The position numbers were made by a program, and so were the translations under genes. 64,000 bases of DNA from Bacillus sp. 2B10 (lineage in GTDB: Bacteria; Pseudomonadota; Alphaproteobacteria; Sphingomonadales; Sphingomonadaceae). Location: positions 155,519-219,518 of the forward strand of contig RPSH01000003.1 of the NCBI GenBank assembly GCA_003946805.1. The letters run 5' to 3'. This document shows positions 36,466 through 44,007 of the stretch, in pieces; positions within the stretch are counted from its first letter, which is position 1, and every line of letters begins with the position of its first letter. The notes under the pieces were generated by a model. The model searched no databases and was not told the DNA's origin. It worked only from the letters and a program-made list of their open reading frames with translations.

Positions 36466-37356
36466 TCAGCCCCGCTCCCGCGCCCGTCCGTAGCTGCCCA
36501 GCAGCCGCACCCATTTGCTGTGGAAGCGCAGTTCCTCCAGCGCGCGGTCGACAGGCGGTTCGCCGGGGCGTCCCTCGATATCGCAGAAGAATTCGGTCGC
36601 GGCGAAGGTGCCGCCGCGCTGGTAGCTTTCCAGCTTCGTCATGTTGACGCCGTTGGTCGCGAAACCGCCCATCGCCTTGTAGAGCGCGGCGGGCACGTTC
36701 TTCACCTCGAACACCAGCGTCGTCATGCACGGGCCGGCGGGCGGTTCGGGCGGCGCGGCGCGGGCCAGCACCACGAAGCGCGTCGTATTGTGGTCGGCAT
36801 CGGCGATGTCGTCAGCCAGCAGTCGCAGCCCGTAGAGTCCGGCCGCGGCGGGCGGGGCCAGCGCCGCGACGCCCGGGTCGCCCATCGCCGCCACCGATGC
36901 CGCAGCACCCGCCGTGTCGGGGTGCGCCACCGGCTCGATCCCGCGGGCGCTGAGCCAGTGGCGGCACTGGCCCAGCGCCTGTTCGTGGCTCATCGCCTGG
37001 CGAATGCCCTCGACCGGGCCCAGCCCCATCAGCGCGTGGCGGATCGGCAGGAAATGTTCGCCGGTGATGACCAGCCCCGATTCGGGCAGCAGGAAATGGA
37101 TGTCGGCGACGCGGCCGTGCAGCGAATTCTCGATCGGGATGATCGCGCAGTCGGCCTGTCCGGCGCGCACCGCATCGATCGCATCGGCGAAACCGAAACA
37201 GGGCAGCGGCAGCGCGTCGGGGAACGCCTGCACCAGCGCGACGTGCGAATTGGCGCCGGGTGCGCCCTGGAACGCGACCGCGCGATGGGGGGCGCGTGCG
37301 GCGTCTTCGATCATCCGCGCCACCAGCGGGCGCGCCGGAGCGGCATATTTGTGCAT
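36466..37356 (-). CDS. pheA: Prephenate dehydratase
   Basis: A 296-residue monofunctional prephenate dehydratase converting prephenate to phenylpyruvate in phenylalanine biosynthesis. The catalytic domain (VAFQGAPGANSHVALV, IIPIENSLHGRV, HNTTRFVVL with the TRF motif) is followed by an ACT regulatory domain (TTLVFEVKNVPAALYKAMGGF, VNMTKLESYQRGG) that binds phenylalanine for feedback control; the ESRP motif is replaced by ESYQ. No chorismate mutase domain is fused. The gene is divergent from the cytochrome c gene. The Met at 37356 is used; a second Met lies at residue 15. Confidence 0.94.
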   Translation of the reverse strand: MHKYAAPARPLVARMIEDAARAPHRAVAFQGAPGANSHVALVQAFPDALPLPCFGFADAIDAVRAGQADCAIIPIENSLHGRVADIHFLLPESGLVITGEHFLPIRHALMGLGPVEGIRQAMSHEQALGQCRHWLSARGIEPVAHPDTAGAAASVAAMGDPGVAALAPPAAAGLYGLRLLADDIADADHNTTRFVVLARAAPPEPPAGPCMTTLVFEVKNVPAALYKAMGGFATNGVNMTKLESYQRGGTFAATEFFCDIEGRPGEPPVDRALEELRFHSKWVRLLGSYGRARERG

Positions 37357-37471
37357 GGGGGTCGGCGATTATCGGTCCGGGCCCCAAGCGGCAAGCCTGT
37401 CTTGCCAGTATCGGAAGCCGCCTCTAAGCATGGCCCCAAACAAAACCATCTTAGGTGAGACGGCTCAGGGC

Positions 37472-38167
37472 ATGGACGACCGGACGAACACCATCGCAGG
37501 TTGGGTATTGGCCGGTTGCGCCGCCGCCCTCGGACTGGGCATCGCCAGCGGAATGGTGTTCCATTCCGGCGCCCCCGAAAAGCCGGGCTACCCGGTCGAG
37601 GGTGCCGCCGAAGCCGGCGGCGGCGCGGCGGCGGCCGTGCCGATCGCGACGCTGCTGGCCAGCGCCGACGTGACCAAGGGCGCCGAGGTCTTCAAGAAAT
37701 GCGCCGCGTGCCACACCGTCAACCAGGGCGGGGCGAACGGCATCGGCCCGAACCTGTGGGGCGTGCTGGGCAAGAAGCACGGCCATATCCCCGGCTTCGC
37801 CTATTCGAGCGCGCTGACCGGCATCCCGGGCAACTGGGACTTCGACACGATGAACGCGTGGCTGACCAGCCCGCGTAAATATGCATCGGGGACCAAGATG
37901 ACCTTTGCCGGTCTGGGCAGCGCGGAAGACCGGGCGAACGTGATCGCCTATCTCAATGCGCAGGGTTCGAACCTGCCGCTCCCGACCGCACCTGCCGCCG
38001 GCGCGGAACCCGCCGCCGGTGCCGAGGCGGCGACGGCGGCCGAGGGCAATGTCGCCGAAGGGGCGACCGCCAACACCGCCGACGTGGTGAACGCCGCGAC
38101 CCCGGCCTCGGGCGCACCGTCGGTCGATCCGGCGGCGGCGGAACAGGCGGCGAAGAAGGGCGAGTGA
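37472..38167 (+). CDS. Membrane-anchored class I cytochrome c
   Basis: A 231-residue protein. Residues 8-30 (AGWVLAGCAAALGLGIASGM) form an uncleaved N-terminal anchor. A class I cytochrome c domain follows (residues 65-170) with heme-binding CAACH (Cys77, Cys80, His81) and axial Met143 in GTKMTFAGL. The C-terminus (about 175-231) is an Ala/Glu/Gly-rich low-complexity tail of unknown role. This matches the cytochrome c552/CycM-type electron carrier that links the bc1 complex to the terminal oxidase in alphaproteobacteria. The ATG at 37472 is preferred; an in-frame ATG at 37430 would add 14 polar residues. A long non-coding stretch follows. Confidence 0.9.
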   Translation: MDDRTNTIAGWVLAGCAAALGLGIASGMVFHSGAPEKPGYPVEGAAEAGGGAAAAVPIATLLASADVTKGAEVFKKCAACHTVNQGGANGIGPNLWGVLGKKHGHIPGFAYSSALTGIPGNWDFDTMNAWLTSPRKYASGTKMTFAGLGSAEDRANVIAYLNAQGSNLPLPTAPAAGAEPAAGAEAATAAEGNVAEGATANTADVVNAATPASGAPSVDPAAAEQAAKKGE

Positions 38168-39069
38168 TTTCGCGGGCCTGACGTCGCGTCGCGTCCGGTG
38201 ACTGGATTCGCGCGAAGGCGCGATGCGGCGAAGAAGAAGGCGAAAGTTGGATTTCGCGCGGAGGCGCGGAGGCGCAGAGAGGTGGCGTTCGCTGCCACCT
38301 TGCCTTGCGATCGGCAGACATCTGTACCCGGCTGCGTCGAAGACAAGGCCGCTGGCGCGGACAAGGTTGCAACGGGCGCAACCTCTCCGCGCCTCCGCGC
38401 CTCCGCGCGACCAACTCCTTCTGAGCCTTGGCTACGACGCATCGCCATTCGGCAATCGGGTGAACGACAGCTTCACCCCGGGCGTGACCGGGGGGTTCTG
38501 CTTTCCAGAGTTTAATCCATCCCGATTGAAACGGGCGTCACTCCAGCGAAGGCTGGAATCTCCCGGTGGTAGCGCACAGCAGGCGCCGATGGAGACCCCA
38601 GCCTTCGCTGGGGTGACGGTTCCATACGGATGGATTGAACGCTGACGCCGTTGAGAGGAAGCGGGACCTGGGGCCGATCGACATTCAGGCCGTACCCCCG
38701 CGCAGGCGGGGGGCCAGAGTAACGGCAGGGCGACATTCGTGGCTCTGGACCCCCGCCTGCGCGGGGGTACGCGATGTTCGTCCAATGCGTTTCGCCCCGC
38801 GATAGCTGGACCCCCGCCTGCGCTGGGGTACGTGAACCAGAAAGGCTCCTGATCCTGCTGGATGGCGCTCCAATTCGCTGAATGTCGATCGGTCCTGAAT
38901 CATGTCGGCGATGACGGAAGAAGCGGATCGTCCGGGCGCAAACGCCGATGGTCCGCGGGGACGGCTGAACGTAGATCTGCCCTCGCGACAGGCGGGCGGC
39001 GGACGGCAACCGCTGCGCGTCTGTGCGCCCTTGCGTGAAAACGGTCTTCGTTCCGGCGCGACCCGACGG
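38168..39069. repeat. 902-base gene-free stretch packed with inverted repeats
   Basis: No convincing gene is seen. Three inverted-repeat units can be delimited. At 38254-38283 and 38381-38410 two 30-base arms (core GCGCGGAGGCGCGGAGG) match with one mismatch. At 38536-38618 there is a CGTCACTCCAGC hairpin with outer arms TTAATCCATC and GATGGATTGAA. At 38692-38712 and 38747-38770 the arms are built on GTACCCCCGCGCAGGCGGGG, and a third, partial copy follows at 38805-38832. The remaining sequence to 39069 shows no clear structure. Small open frames here are repeat translations. Confidence 0.8.
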
Positions 39070-39753
39070 TCAGGCGCCGACCGGCTCCAGCCCGAGCATC
39101 CGCGCCACATCGTCGAACCCGTGCGCGATCTCGGTCACGCCCAGCGCGCGCAGGCGGTCGTCATGGCCGATCCCGCAATGGCTGCCCGCGCACAGCCCGA
39201 TGACGCGCGCGCCCGAGGCGACCGCACCGGTGACGCCGACCGGTGAATCCTCGAGGATCGCGCAGCGTTCGATCGGTACGCCCAGACGGGCGGCACCGTA
39301 GCGGTACAGGTCGGGCGCGGGCTTGCCGTTCGCGACATGCTCCTTGCCGCTGTAGATATGGTCGCCGAACGCATCGCGCAGCCCGAGATGGTCGAGATGC
39401 GTCGCGATCCAGTGCGTCGTGCTGGACGACACGATCGCGCGCGGCAGGCCGGCGGGAAGCGAACGGACGAAGGCGATCGCGCCGGCCACCGCCGCGACGC
39501 CCTCTTCCAGCACCCGTGCATCCTCGATCGCGCGCGATTCGTGGAATCCGTCGGGGATCGGCCCGCCGACCCAGCGTTCGATCGCCTGCGTGAAGTGCGT
39601 GCCCGACAGCCCCATGAAATTGGCCATCGAATCGGCGGCGCTGGTGGGGTGGCCGGCTGCGGTCAGGAACTCGGCGATCTGGCGGTTGCCGGCGAATTCG
39701 CTTTCCAGCAGCACGCCGTCGAAATCGAACAACAGGGCGAGGGGTCGGGTCAT
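39070..39753 (-). CDS. HAD-superfamily phosphatase (subfamily IA)
   Basis: A 227-residue haloacid dehalogenase-like hydrolase. Motif I is LLFDFDGVLLESE with the nucleophile Asp, a helical cap follows, motif II is AIVSSSTTHW, motif III lysine lies in GKPAPDLY and motif IV is CAILEDSPVGVTGAVASGA. It resembles beta-phosphoglucomutase/phosphoglycolate phosphatase-like enzymes; the substrate is probably a small sugar phosphate but cannot be named. AAGGAAGAG lies just before the ATG at 39753, which decides the start. The yggS gene is upstream on the same strand, 13 bases away. Confidence 0.88.
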   Translation of the reverse strand: MTRPLALLFDFDGVLLESEFAGNRQIAEFLTAAGHPTSAADSMANFMGLSGTHFTQAIERWVGGPIPDGFHESRAIEDARVLEEGVAAVAGAIAFVRSLPAGLPRAIVSSSTTHWIATHLDHLGLRDAFGDHIYSGKEHVANGKPAPDLYRYGAARLGVPIERCAILEDSPVGVTGAVASGARVIGLCAGSHCGIGHDDRLRALGVTEIAHGFDDVARMLGLEPVGA

Positions 39754-39766
39754 GGTCTCTTCCTTA

Positions 39767-40426
39767 TCAGCCGCGCGCGCCGAACAGCGCCGATCCGACG
39801 CGGACATGGGTGGCGCCGAGCGTCACGGCGGTTTCGAAATCGTCCGACATGCCCATGCTGAGCCCGGACAGCCCATGGTCGCGCGCCAGCCTGGCGGTCA
39901 GCGCGAAATAGGGGGCGGCGTCGAGGCCGGCGGGCGGCACGCACATCAGCCCGGCGATCGGCAGCCCGGCGGCCTGCGCCTCGGCGAGCAGGGCGGGCAG
40001 GTCGGAAATGGCGCAGCCGCCCTTTTGCGGTTCCTCGCCGATATCGACCTGGATGAAGCAGGCGGGGGCGCGGCCGACCTTTTCGACCGCCTTGGCCAGC
40101 GCCGCGACCAGCGACGGGCGGTCGACCGAATGGATCGCGTCGAACAGCCGCACGGCATCCTCGGCCTTGTTCGACTGAAGCTGTCCGACGAGGTGCAGTT
40201 CGATGCCCGGCGTCGCATCCATCAGCGCGGGCCATTTCGCCTGCGCTTCCTGTACGCGATTCTCGCCGAACACGCGCTGTCCGGCGTCGATGAGCGGCTG
40301 GATGGCGGCGGCGTCGTGCGTCTTGCTGACCGCGATCAGCGTGGTCGCCCCCCGGTCGCGGCGCGCGATCGATTCGGCATGGGCGATCCGGTCGCGCAGG
40401 GCGGCAAGCGTGTCGGTTTTGGTCAT
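39767..40426 (-). CDS. YggS-family PLP homeostasis protein
   Basis: A 219-residue single-domain PLP-binding protein of the YggS/PROSC family. LIAVSKTHDAAAI contains the PLP lysine, FGENRVQEAQAKW and HLVGQLQSNKAEDAVRLFD are family hallmarks, and LSMGMSDDFETAVTLGATHVRVGSALFG closes the barrel. These proteins have no catalytic activity known but regulate free pyridoxal phosphate and amino acid pools. The start is the ATG at 40426; the longer open frame adds eight residues. It is divergent from the thiamine phosphate synthase-like gene with 22 bases between starts. Confidence 0.93.
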   Translation of the reverse strand: MTKTDTLAALRDRIAHAESIARRDRGATTLIAVSKTHDAAAIQPLIDAGQRVFGENRVQEAQAKWPALMDATPGIELHLVGQLQSNKAEDAVRLFDAIHSVDRPSLVAALAKAVEKVGRAPACFIQVDIGEEPQKGGCAISDLPALLAEAQAAGLPIAGLMCVPPAGLDAAPYFALTARLARDHGLSGLSMGMSDDFETAVTLGATHVRVGSALFGARG

Positions 40427-40448
40427 CGCGCGCGCTATAGAGGCGGGC

Positions 40449-40985
40449 ATGGATCGCCGCCACCCTTTGCCGCATCGCTGGCTGATGACCGACGAGCGGC
40501 TCGGTGCGCGGTTGCCGGCGATCGTCGCCGCGCTGCCGCGGGGCAGCGGGATCGTGTTCCGCCATTATGCCACGCCGCCGCCGGCGCGCCGGGCGCTGTT
40601 CGACCGGGTCCGGCGGATCGCGCGGGCGCGCGGCCATGTGCTGCTGGTCGCCGGACCGCCGCTGCGCGGGGGCGATGGCGTGCATGGGCGGGACGCGCGG
40701 CGCGGGCGGGGGCTGGCGACGCGGCCGGTCCATTCGATCGCCGAACGGATCGCCGCCGAACGCGCGGGGGTCGATGCGATCTTCGTTTCGCCGGTGTTCG
40801 CCACCGCTTCGCATCCCGGCGCGCGGAGCCTTGGCCGGGTGCGGTTCGGCGTGCTGGTGCGCGGATGCCGGGTGCCGGTGATCGCACTGGGCGGCATGAC
40901 CGGTCCGCGCGCCCGCGCGCTGCGACCGTTCGGCATCGCCGGCTGGGCGGCGATCGACGCGTGGGCGCCGCACGGTCGCGCCTGA
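40449..40985 (+). CDS. Thiamine phosphate synthase/TenI-like protein
   Basis: A 178-residue TIM-barrel protein of the ThiE/TenI group, shorter than usual ThiE (about 210). RWLMTDERLGARLPAIVAALPRGSGIVFRHY starts the barrel, VHSIAERIAAERAGVDAIFVSPVFATASHPGA holds the ThiE-like phosphate and pyrimidine region, and VPVIALGGMTGPRARAL the C-terminal phosphate-binding loop. In sphingomonads such short copies occur outside thiamine operons, so the catalytic competence is uncertain; it may be a TenI-type regulator or an orphan paralogue. It is divergent from yggS. Confidence 0.78.
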   Translation: MDRRHPLPHRWLMTDERLGARLPAIVAALPRGSGIVFRHYATPPPARRALFDRVRRIARARGHVLLVAGPPLRGGDGVHGRDARRGRGLATRPVHSIAERIAAERAGVDAIFVSPVFATASHPGARSLGRVRFGVLVRGCRVPVIALGGMTGPRARALRPFGIAGWAAIDAWAPHGRA

Positions 40986-40986
40986 C

Positions 40987-41011
40987 GGAACGTCGTCCGG
41001 TTCCGTCCGTT
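40987..41011 (+). promoter_or_regulatory. EcfG-type general stress response promoter
   Basis: GGAAC (40987-40991) and CGTT (41008-41011) are separated by exactly 16 bases, the alphaproteobacterial EcfG sigma factor consensus GGAAC-N16/17-CGTT. The expected transcription start is about 41018, with the start codon of the AI-2E family gene at 41035 and AAAGGGGGAAAA as its ribosome binding site. Confidence 0.7.
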
Positions 41012-41034
41012 CACGGTCCAAAGGGGGAAAAGAC

Positions 41035-42099
41035 ATGGACAGCAACGCGCAGCGACCGACGCCCGGCTATGGCCGGGTCGCGGCGATGACGGTAATGGTG
41101 GTGGCGATCGTCGGCACCGGATTCCTCCTGATTACCATGATGCGCCTCGTGCTGCTGGTATTCGCCGCGACGGTGCTCGCGGTGCTGTTCAGCGCGGTCG
41201 CGAATCGCATTCAGCGCTGGACGAAGCTGCCGCGCGGCCTCGCGCTCGCGCTGTCGGTCGTGCTGTTGCTGGGCACGGTGATCGGCATCTTCTTCGGTTT
41301 CGGCGCGCAGCTGGTCGAACAGTTCGACACGATCCGCCAGCAGATCCCGGCGGCGTTGCAGGCGATCCAGCGGCAGCTGGACGGCTGGGGGCTGGGCGAA
41401 CCGGCGCGCGATCTGCTCTCGCAGGGCAGCAGCGACCTGTCGACGATCATGTCGCGCGCGGGCACCTATGTCCTGTCGATCGGGTCGGGGCTGTCGGATG
41501 CAGTGCTGGTCCTGGTCGGCGCGATCTTCCTCGCGGCCGATCCCGAACTCTACCGCCGCGGTCTGGTGAAGCTGGTGCCGCCGCCGGCCGAGCCGGTGGC
41601 GCGACAGGCGGTCGACGATGCCGCCGGCGGCCTGCGCGGCTGGATGAAGGGGGAGGCGGTGGCGATCGTCGTCGTCGCGGTGCTGACCGGCGGCGGGCTG
41701 TGGCTGCTGGGCGTGCCGGCCGCGATCGGGCTGGGGCTGATCGCCGGGCTGATGGACATCGTGCCGTTCGTCGGGCCGATCATCGCCGGCGTGCCCGCGG
41801 TGATGCTGGCGTTCACCCAGTCGCCTTCCACCGCGCTGTGGACGATCGTGCTGTTCCTGATCGTACAGCAGATCCAGGGCAATATCCTGCAGCCGATCGT
41901 GCAGAAGCATGCGGTCGACGTGCCGCCCGCGGTGCTGCTGTTCTCGGTCATCGGCATGGGGCTGTTGTTCGGGTTCATCGGCGTGCTGCTGGCGGCGCCG
42001 CTGACCATCGTCATGTTCGTGCTGGTGCAGCGCATCTACGTCCAGCACCTGCTGGGTCGCGACATCACCGTCGCAACCGACAAGGCCGATCAGGAATGA
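41035..42099 (+). CDS. AI-2E family (PerM/TqsA-type) transporter
   Basis: A 354-residue membrane protein with seven to eight predicted helices; ATVLAVLFSAVANRIQRWTKLPRGLALALS, VAIVVVAVLTGGGLWLLGVPAAIGLGLIAG, MDIVPFVGPIIAGVPAVMLAF and QGNILQPIVQKHAVDVPPAV are signature blocks of the AI-2 exporter superfamily. Members export autoinducer-2 or act as Na+/H+ antiporters; the substrate here is unknown. An EcfG-type promoter directly upstream suggests stress induction. Its last ten bases overlap the 3' end of the convergent crtB gene. Confidence 0.9.
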   Translation: MDSNAQRPTPGYGRVAAMTVMVVAIVGTGFLLITMMRLVLLVFAATVLAVLFSAVANRIQRWTKLPRGLALALSVVLLLGTVIGIFFGFGAQLVEQFDTIRQQIPAALQAIQRQLDGWGLGEPARDLLSQGSSDLSTIMSRAGTYVLSIGSGLSDAVLVLVGAIFLAADPELYRRGLVKLVPPPAEPVARQAVDDAAGGLRGWMKGEAVAIVVVAVLTGGGLWLLGVPAAIGLGLIAGLMDIVPFVGPIIAGVPAVMLAFTQSPSTALWTIVLFLIVQQIQGNILQPIVQKHAVDVPPAVLLFSVIGMGLLFGFIGVLLAAPLTIVMFVLVQRIYVQHLLGRDITVATDKADQE

Positions 42100-43016
42100 C
42101 GCGTCCATAGCAGGCGCGCGCGCGGCGTATCGGGCACGGGGCGCCAGCGGGCGGCGACGAAGGCACGGGCGATCGCGGCGAGTTTTTCCGCCTTCGACGT
42201 CGTCTGCCGCGTGTCCCATGCGGCGGGACCGGCGGTGGCGACCTTGCGCGCGATGCCGCCATAGATGTCGGCGGCAGCCAGTACCGCCCATGCCGAGCGC
42301 CACGGCAGCCGCGCCGCACCGACGCGCGCGCTGTCCTCGTGGAGCGCGGCCCGCGCCGCCATCCGCCGGGCCAGCACCGCTACCCGGTCCGGTGTCGCCA
42401 TCGGATCGGCCGGGTCGATACCCTGTTCGACCAGCCAGTCGCGCGGCAGGTAGCAGCGGCCCGCGCCGGCATCCTCGGCCACGTCGCGCGCGATATTGGC
42501 GAGCTGGAACGCCAGCCCCAGATCGCAGGCGCGGTCGAGCGTGTCGGTGTCGTGCGCCGGCACCCCCATCACCACCGCCATCAGCCCGCCGACCGCGCCG
42601 GCGACGTGATAGCAATATTGGTAGAGATCGGCCTCGGTCACCGGTTGCCAGCCATCGGCGTCGAGCTGGAACCCGTCGATCACGTCATGCACGAGCGCCG
42701 GCGGCAGCCCGACCTCGGCCGCGACCACGCCCAGCGCGTCGAACGCCGGATCGCCGGTCGGCTCGCCCGCCAGCGCCTGCGCGGTGCGCGACCGGATCAG
42801 CGCCAGCCGGTCTTGCGCATCGTCGACCCGCTGCATCCCGTGGCCCAGATCCTGCCCGTCGGCGAGGTCGTCGCACGCCCGGCACCACGCATAGAGCAGC
42901 CATGCGCGTTCGCGGGTCTGGCGGTCGAACAGCTTGCTCGCCGCCGCGAAACTTTTCGATCCGCGCGCGATGGTGTCGCGGGCGTGCGCGACGAGGTCGG
43001 CGCGGGGCGGGATCAA
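42090..43016 (-). CDS. crtB: Phytoene synthase
   Basis: A 308-residue squalene/phytoene synthase that condenses two geranylgeranyl diphosphates to phytoene. The two Asp-rich metal sites are present: DDLAD at 49-53 and ARDVAED with Asp178 and Asp182, followed by GRCYLPRDWL. The start codon is TTG at 43016 (TTGATCCC), overlapping the stop of the LOG gene by four bases (TTGA), which supports translational coupling and explains the weak start. It is the last gene of the crtY-crtI-orf-LOG-crtB operon. Confidence 0.93.
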   Translation of the reverse strand: MIPPRADLVAHARDTIARGSKSFAAASKLFDRQTRERAWLLYAWCRACDDLADGQDLGHGMQRVDDAQDRLALIRSRTAQALAGEPTGDPAFDALGVVAAEVGLPPALVHDVIDGFQLDADGWQPVTEADLYQYCYHVAGAVGGLMAVVMGVPAHDTDTLDRACDLGLAFQLANIARDVAEDAGAGRCYLPRDWLVEQGIDPADPMATPDRVAVLARRMAARAALHEDSARVGAARLPWRSAWAVLAAADIYGGIARKVATAGPAAWDTRQTTSKAEKLAAIARAFVAARWRPVPDTPRARLLWTRHS

Positions 43017-43594
43017 AGGTCGGTAGCGGCCATGTGGATGATCGCCTGCACCGGCCTATGCGCCGCCATCCTGTCGAGCAGCATGTCGAGCGTATCGGCG
43101 ATCAGCAGGATGTCGCGGTGCATGGGGCGCATGAACCCGACCTCGGCCATCTTGTCGACGAACGCGATCAGGTGGTCGTAATAGCCCGCGGTGTTGAGCA
43201 GCCCGACGGGCTTGGCATGATAGCCGAGCTGCGCCCAGCTCATCGCCTCCCACAACTCATCCATCGTGCCGGTCCCGCCGGGAATGGTGACGAAGCCGTC
43301 GGACAGGTCGGTGAACGCCTGCTTGCGCTGATGCATCGTGTCGACGACGTGCAGTTCGGTGAGGCCCCGGTGCGCGGCCTCCGCCTTCACCAGCGCGGTC
43401 GGGATCACGCCGATCACCTCGCCCCCGGCCTCGATCGCGCCATCGGCGACCGCGCCCATCAGCCCCAGCCTGCCGCCGCCATAGACGACGCCGATGCCGC
43501 GTTCGGCAAGGGCACGGCCGACGGCGCGGGCGGAATCGATATAGACGGGATCGGCGGGGGTCGCGGACCCGCAATAGATGGCCAGACGCTTCAT
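43013..43594 (-). CDS. LOG-family nucleotide 5'-monophosphate phosphoribohydrolase
   Basis: A 193-residue protein of the TIGR00730 Rossmann-like family. GGGRLGLMGAVADGA and the catalytic/ribose site PGGTGTMDE (105-113) are diagnostic. LOG proteins cleave cytokinin riboside monophosphates or AMP-like nucleotides to the free base and ribose phosphate. Its position inside a carotenoid operon, with four-base overlaps to genes on both sides (ATGA and TTGA), is unexpected and conserved coupling would deserve attention; there is no obvious pathway link. Confidence 0.92.
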   Translation of the reverse strand: MKRLAIYCGSATPADPVYIDSARAVGRALAERGIGVVYGGGRLGLMGAVADGAIEAGGEVIGVIPTALVKAEAAHRGLTELHVVDTMHQRKQAFTDLSDGFVTIPGGTGTMDELWEAMSWAQLGYHAKPVGLLNTAGYYDHLIAFVDKMAEVGFMRPMHRDILLIADTLDMLLDRMAAHRPVQAIIHMAATDL

Positions 43595-44007
43595 TTTTCA
43601 ATCAACACTTCGAAAGGGCAAGCGGCCAACATGATGCCATGCATTACGGTTTCCGGAATAATTGGCTTATAAGACGAGTAAGAAGGGGATAAATCAACCA
43701 AAATTGATCCATCGGCGCGATACTTGACGAGGGTTGTAGTTTTTGCCTGCTCTTCATTGCAATTTATAAAGATTAATGCCTTTGCCTCTCGCGCAGGCTC
43801 ATTCCTAACTGCACTGTAATCCGTTTTTACCCAGACTTTAATTGCGTCTCGATCTAATGTTCCAGTGGCACGTTTGATCGTATCTGTGTCGATATACCAA
43901 ATAGAACCATCCGTGCCGGATGTAGCTTTAGTCCAGCTTGTGGCAGAAGCGGGCGCGCTGATTAGACAATGCATCGCTAGAACACCAACAACCACGATCT
44001 TTTTCAC
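43591..44007 (-). CDS. Secreted protein, surface-adhesin E-like domain, low GC
   Basis: A 138-residue protein with an N-terminal signal peptide (KKIVVVGVLAMHCLISAPASA). The mature part (SGTDGSIWYIDTDTIKRATG, IKVWVKTDYSAVRNEPA, and two late cysteines in FINCNEEQ and AACPFE) resembles the small surface-adhesin E/PF16747-type domain found in many secreted proteins. Function is unknown. The start is GTG at 44007, preceded by GGGGGGA, and overlaps the crtI stop (GTGA); its stop overlaps the LOG start (ATGA). Base composition is visibly much lower in GC than all neighbours, with AT-rich codons such as ATT, AAA, TTA and ATA, which suggests recent acquisition into the operon. Confidence 0.74.
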   Translation of the reverse strand: MKKIVVVGVLAMHCLISAPASATSWTKATSGTDGSIWYIDTDTIKRATGTLDRDAIKVWVKTDYSAVRNEPAREAKALIFINCNEEQAKTTTLVKYRADGSILVDLSPSYSSYKPIIPETVMHGIMLAACPFEVLIEK

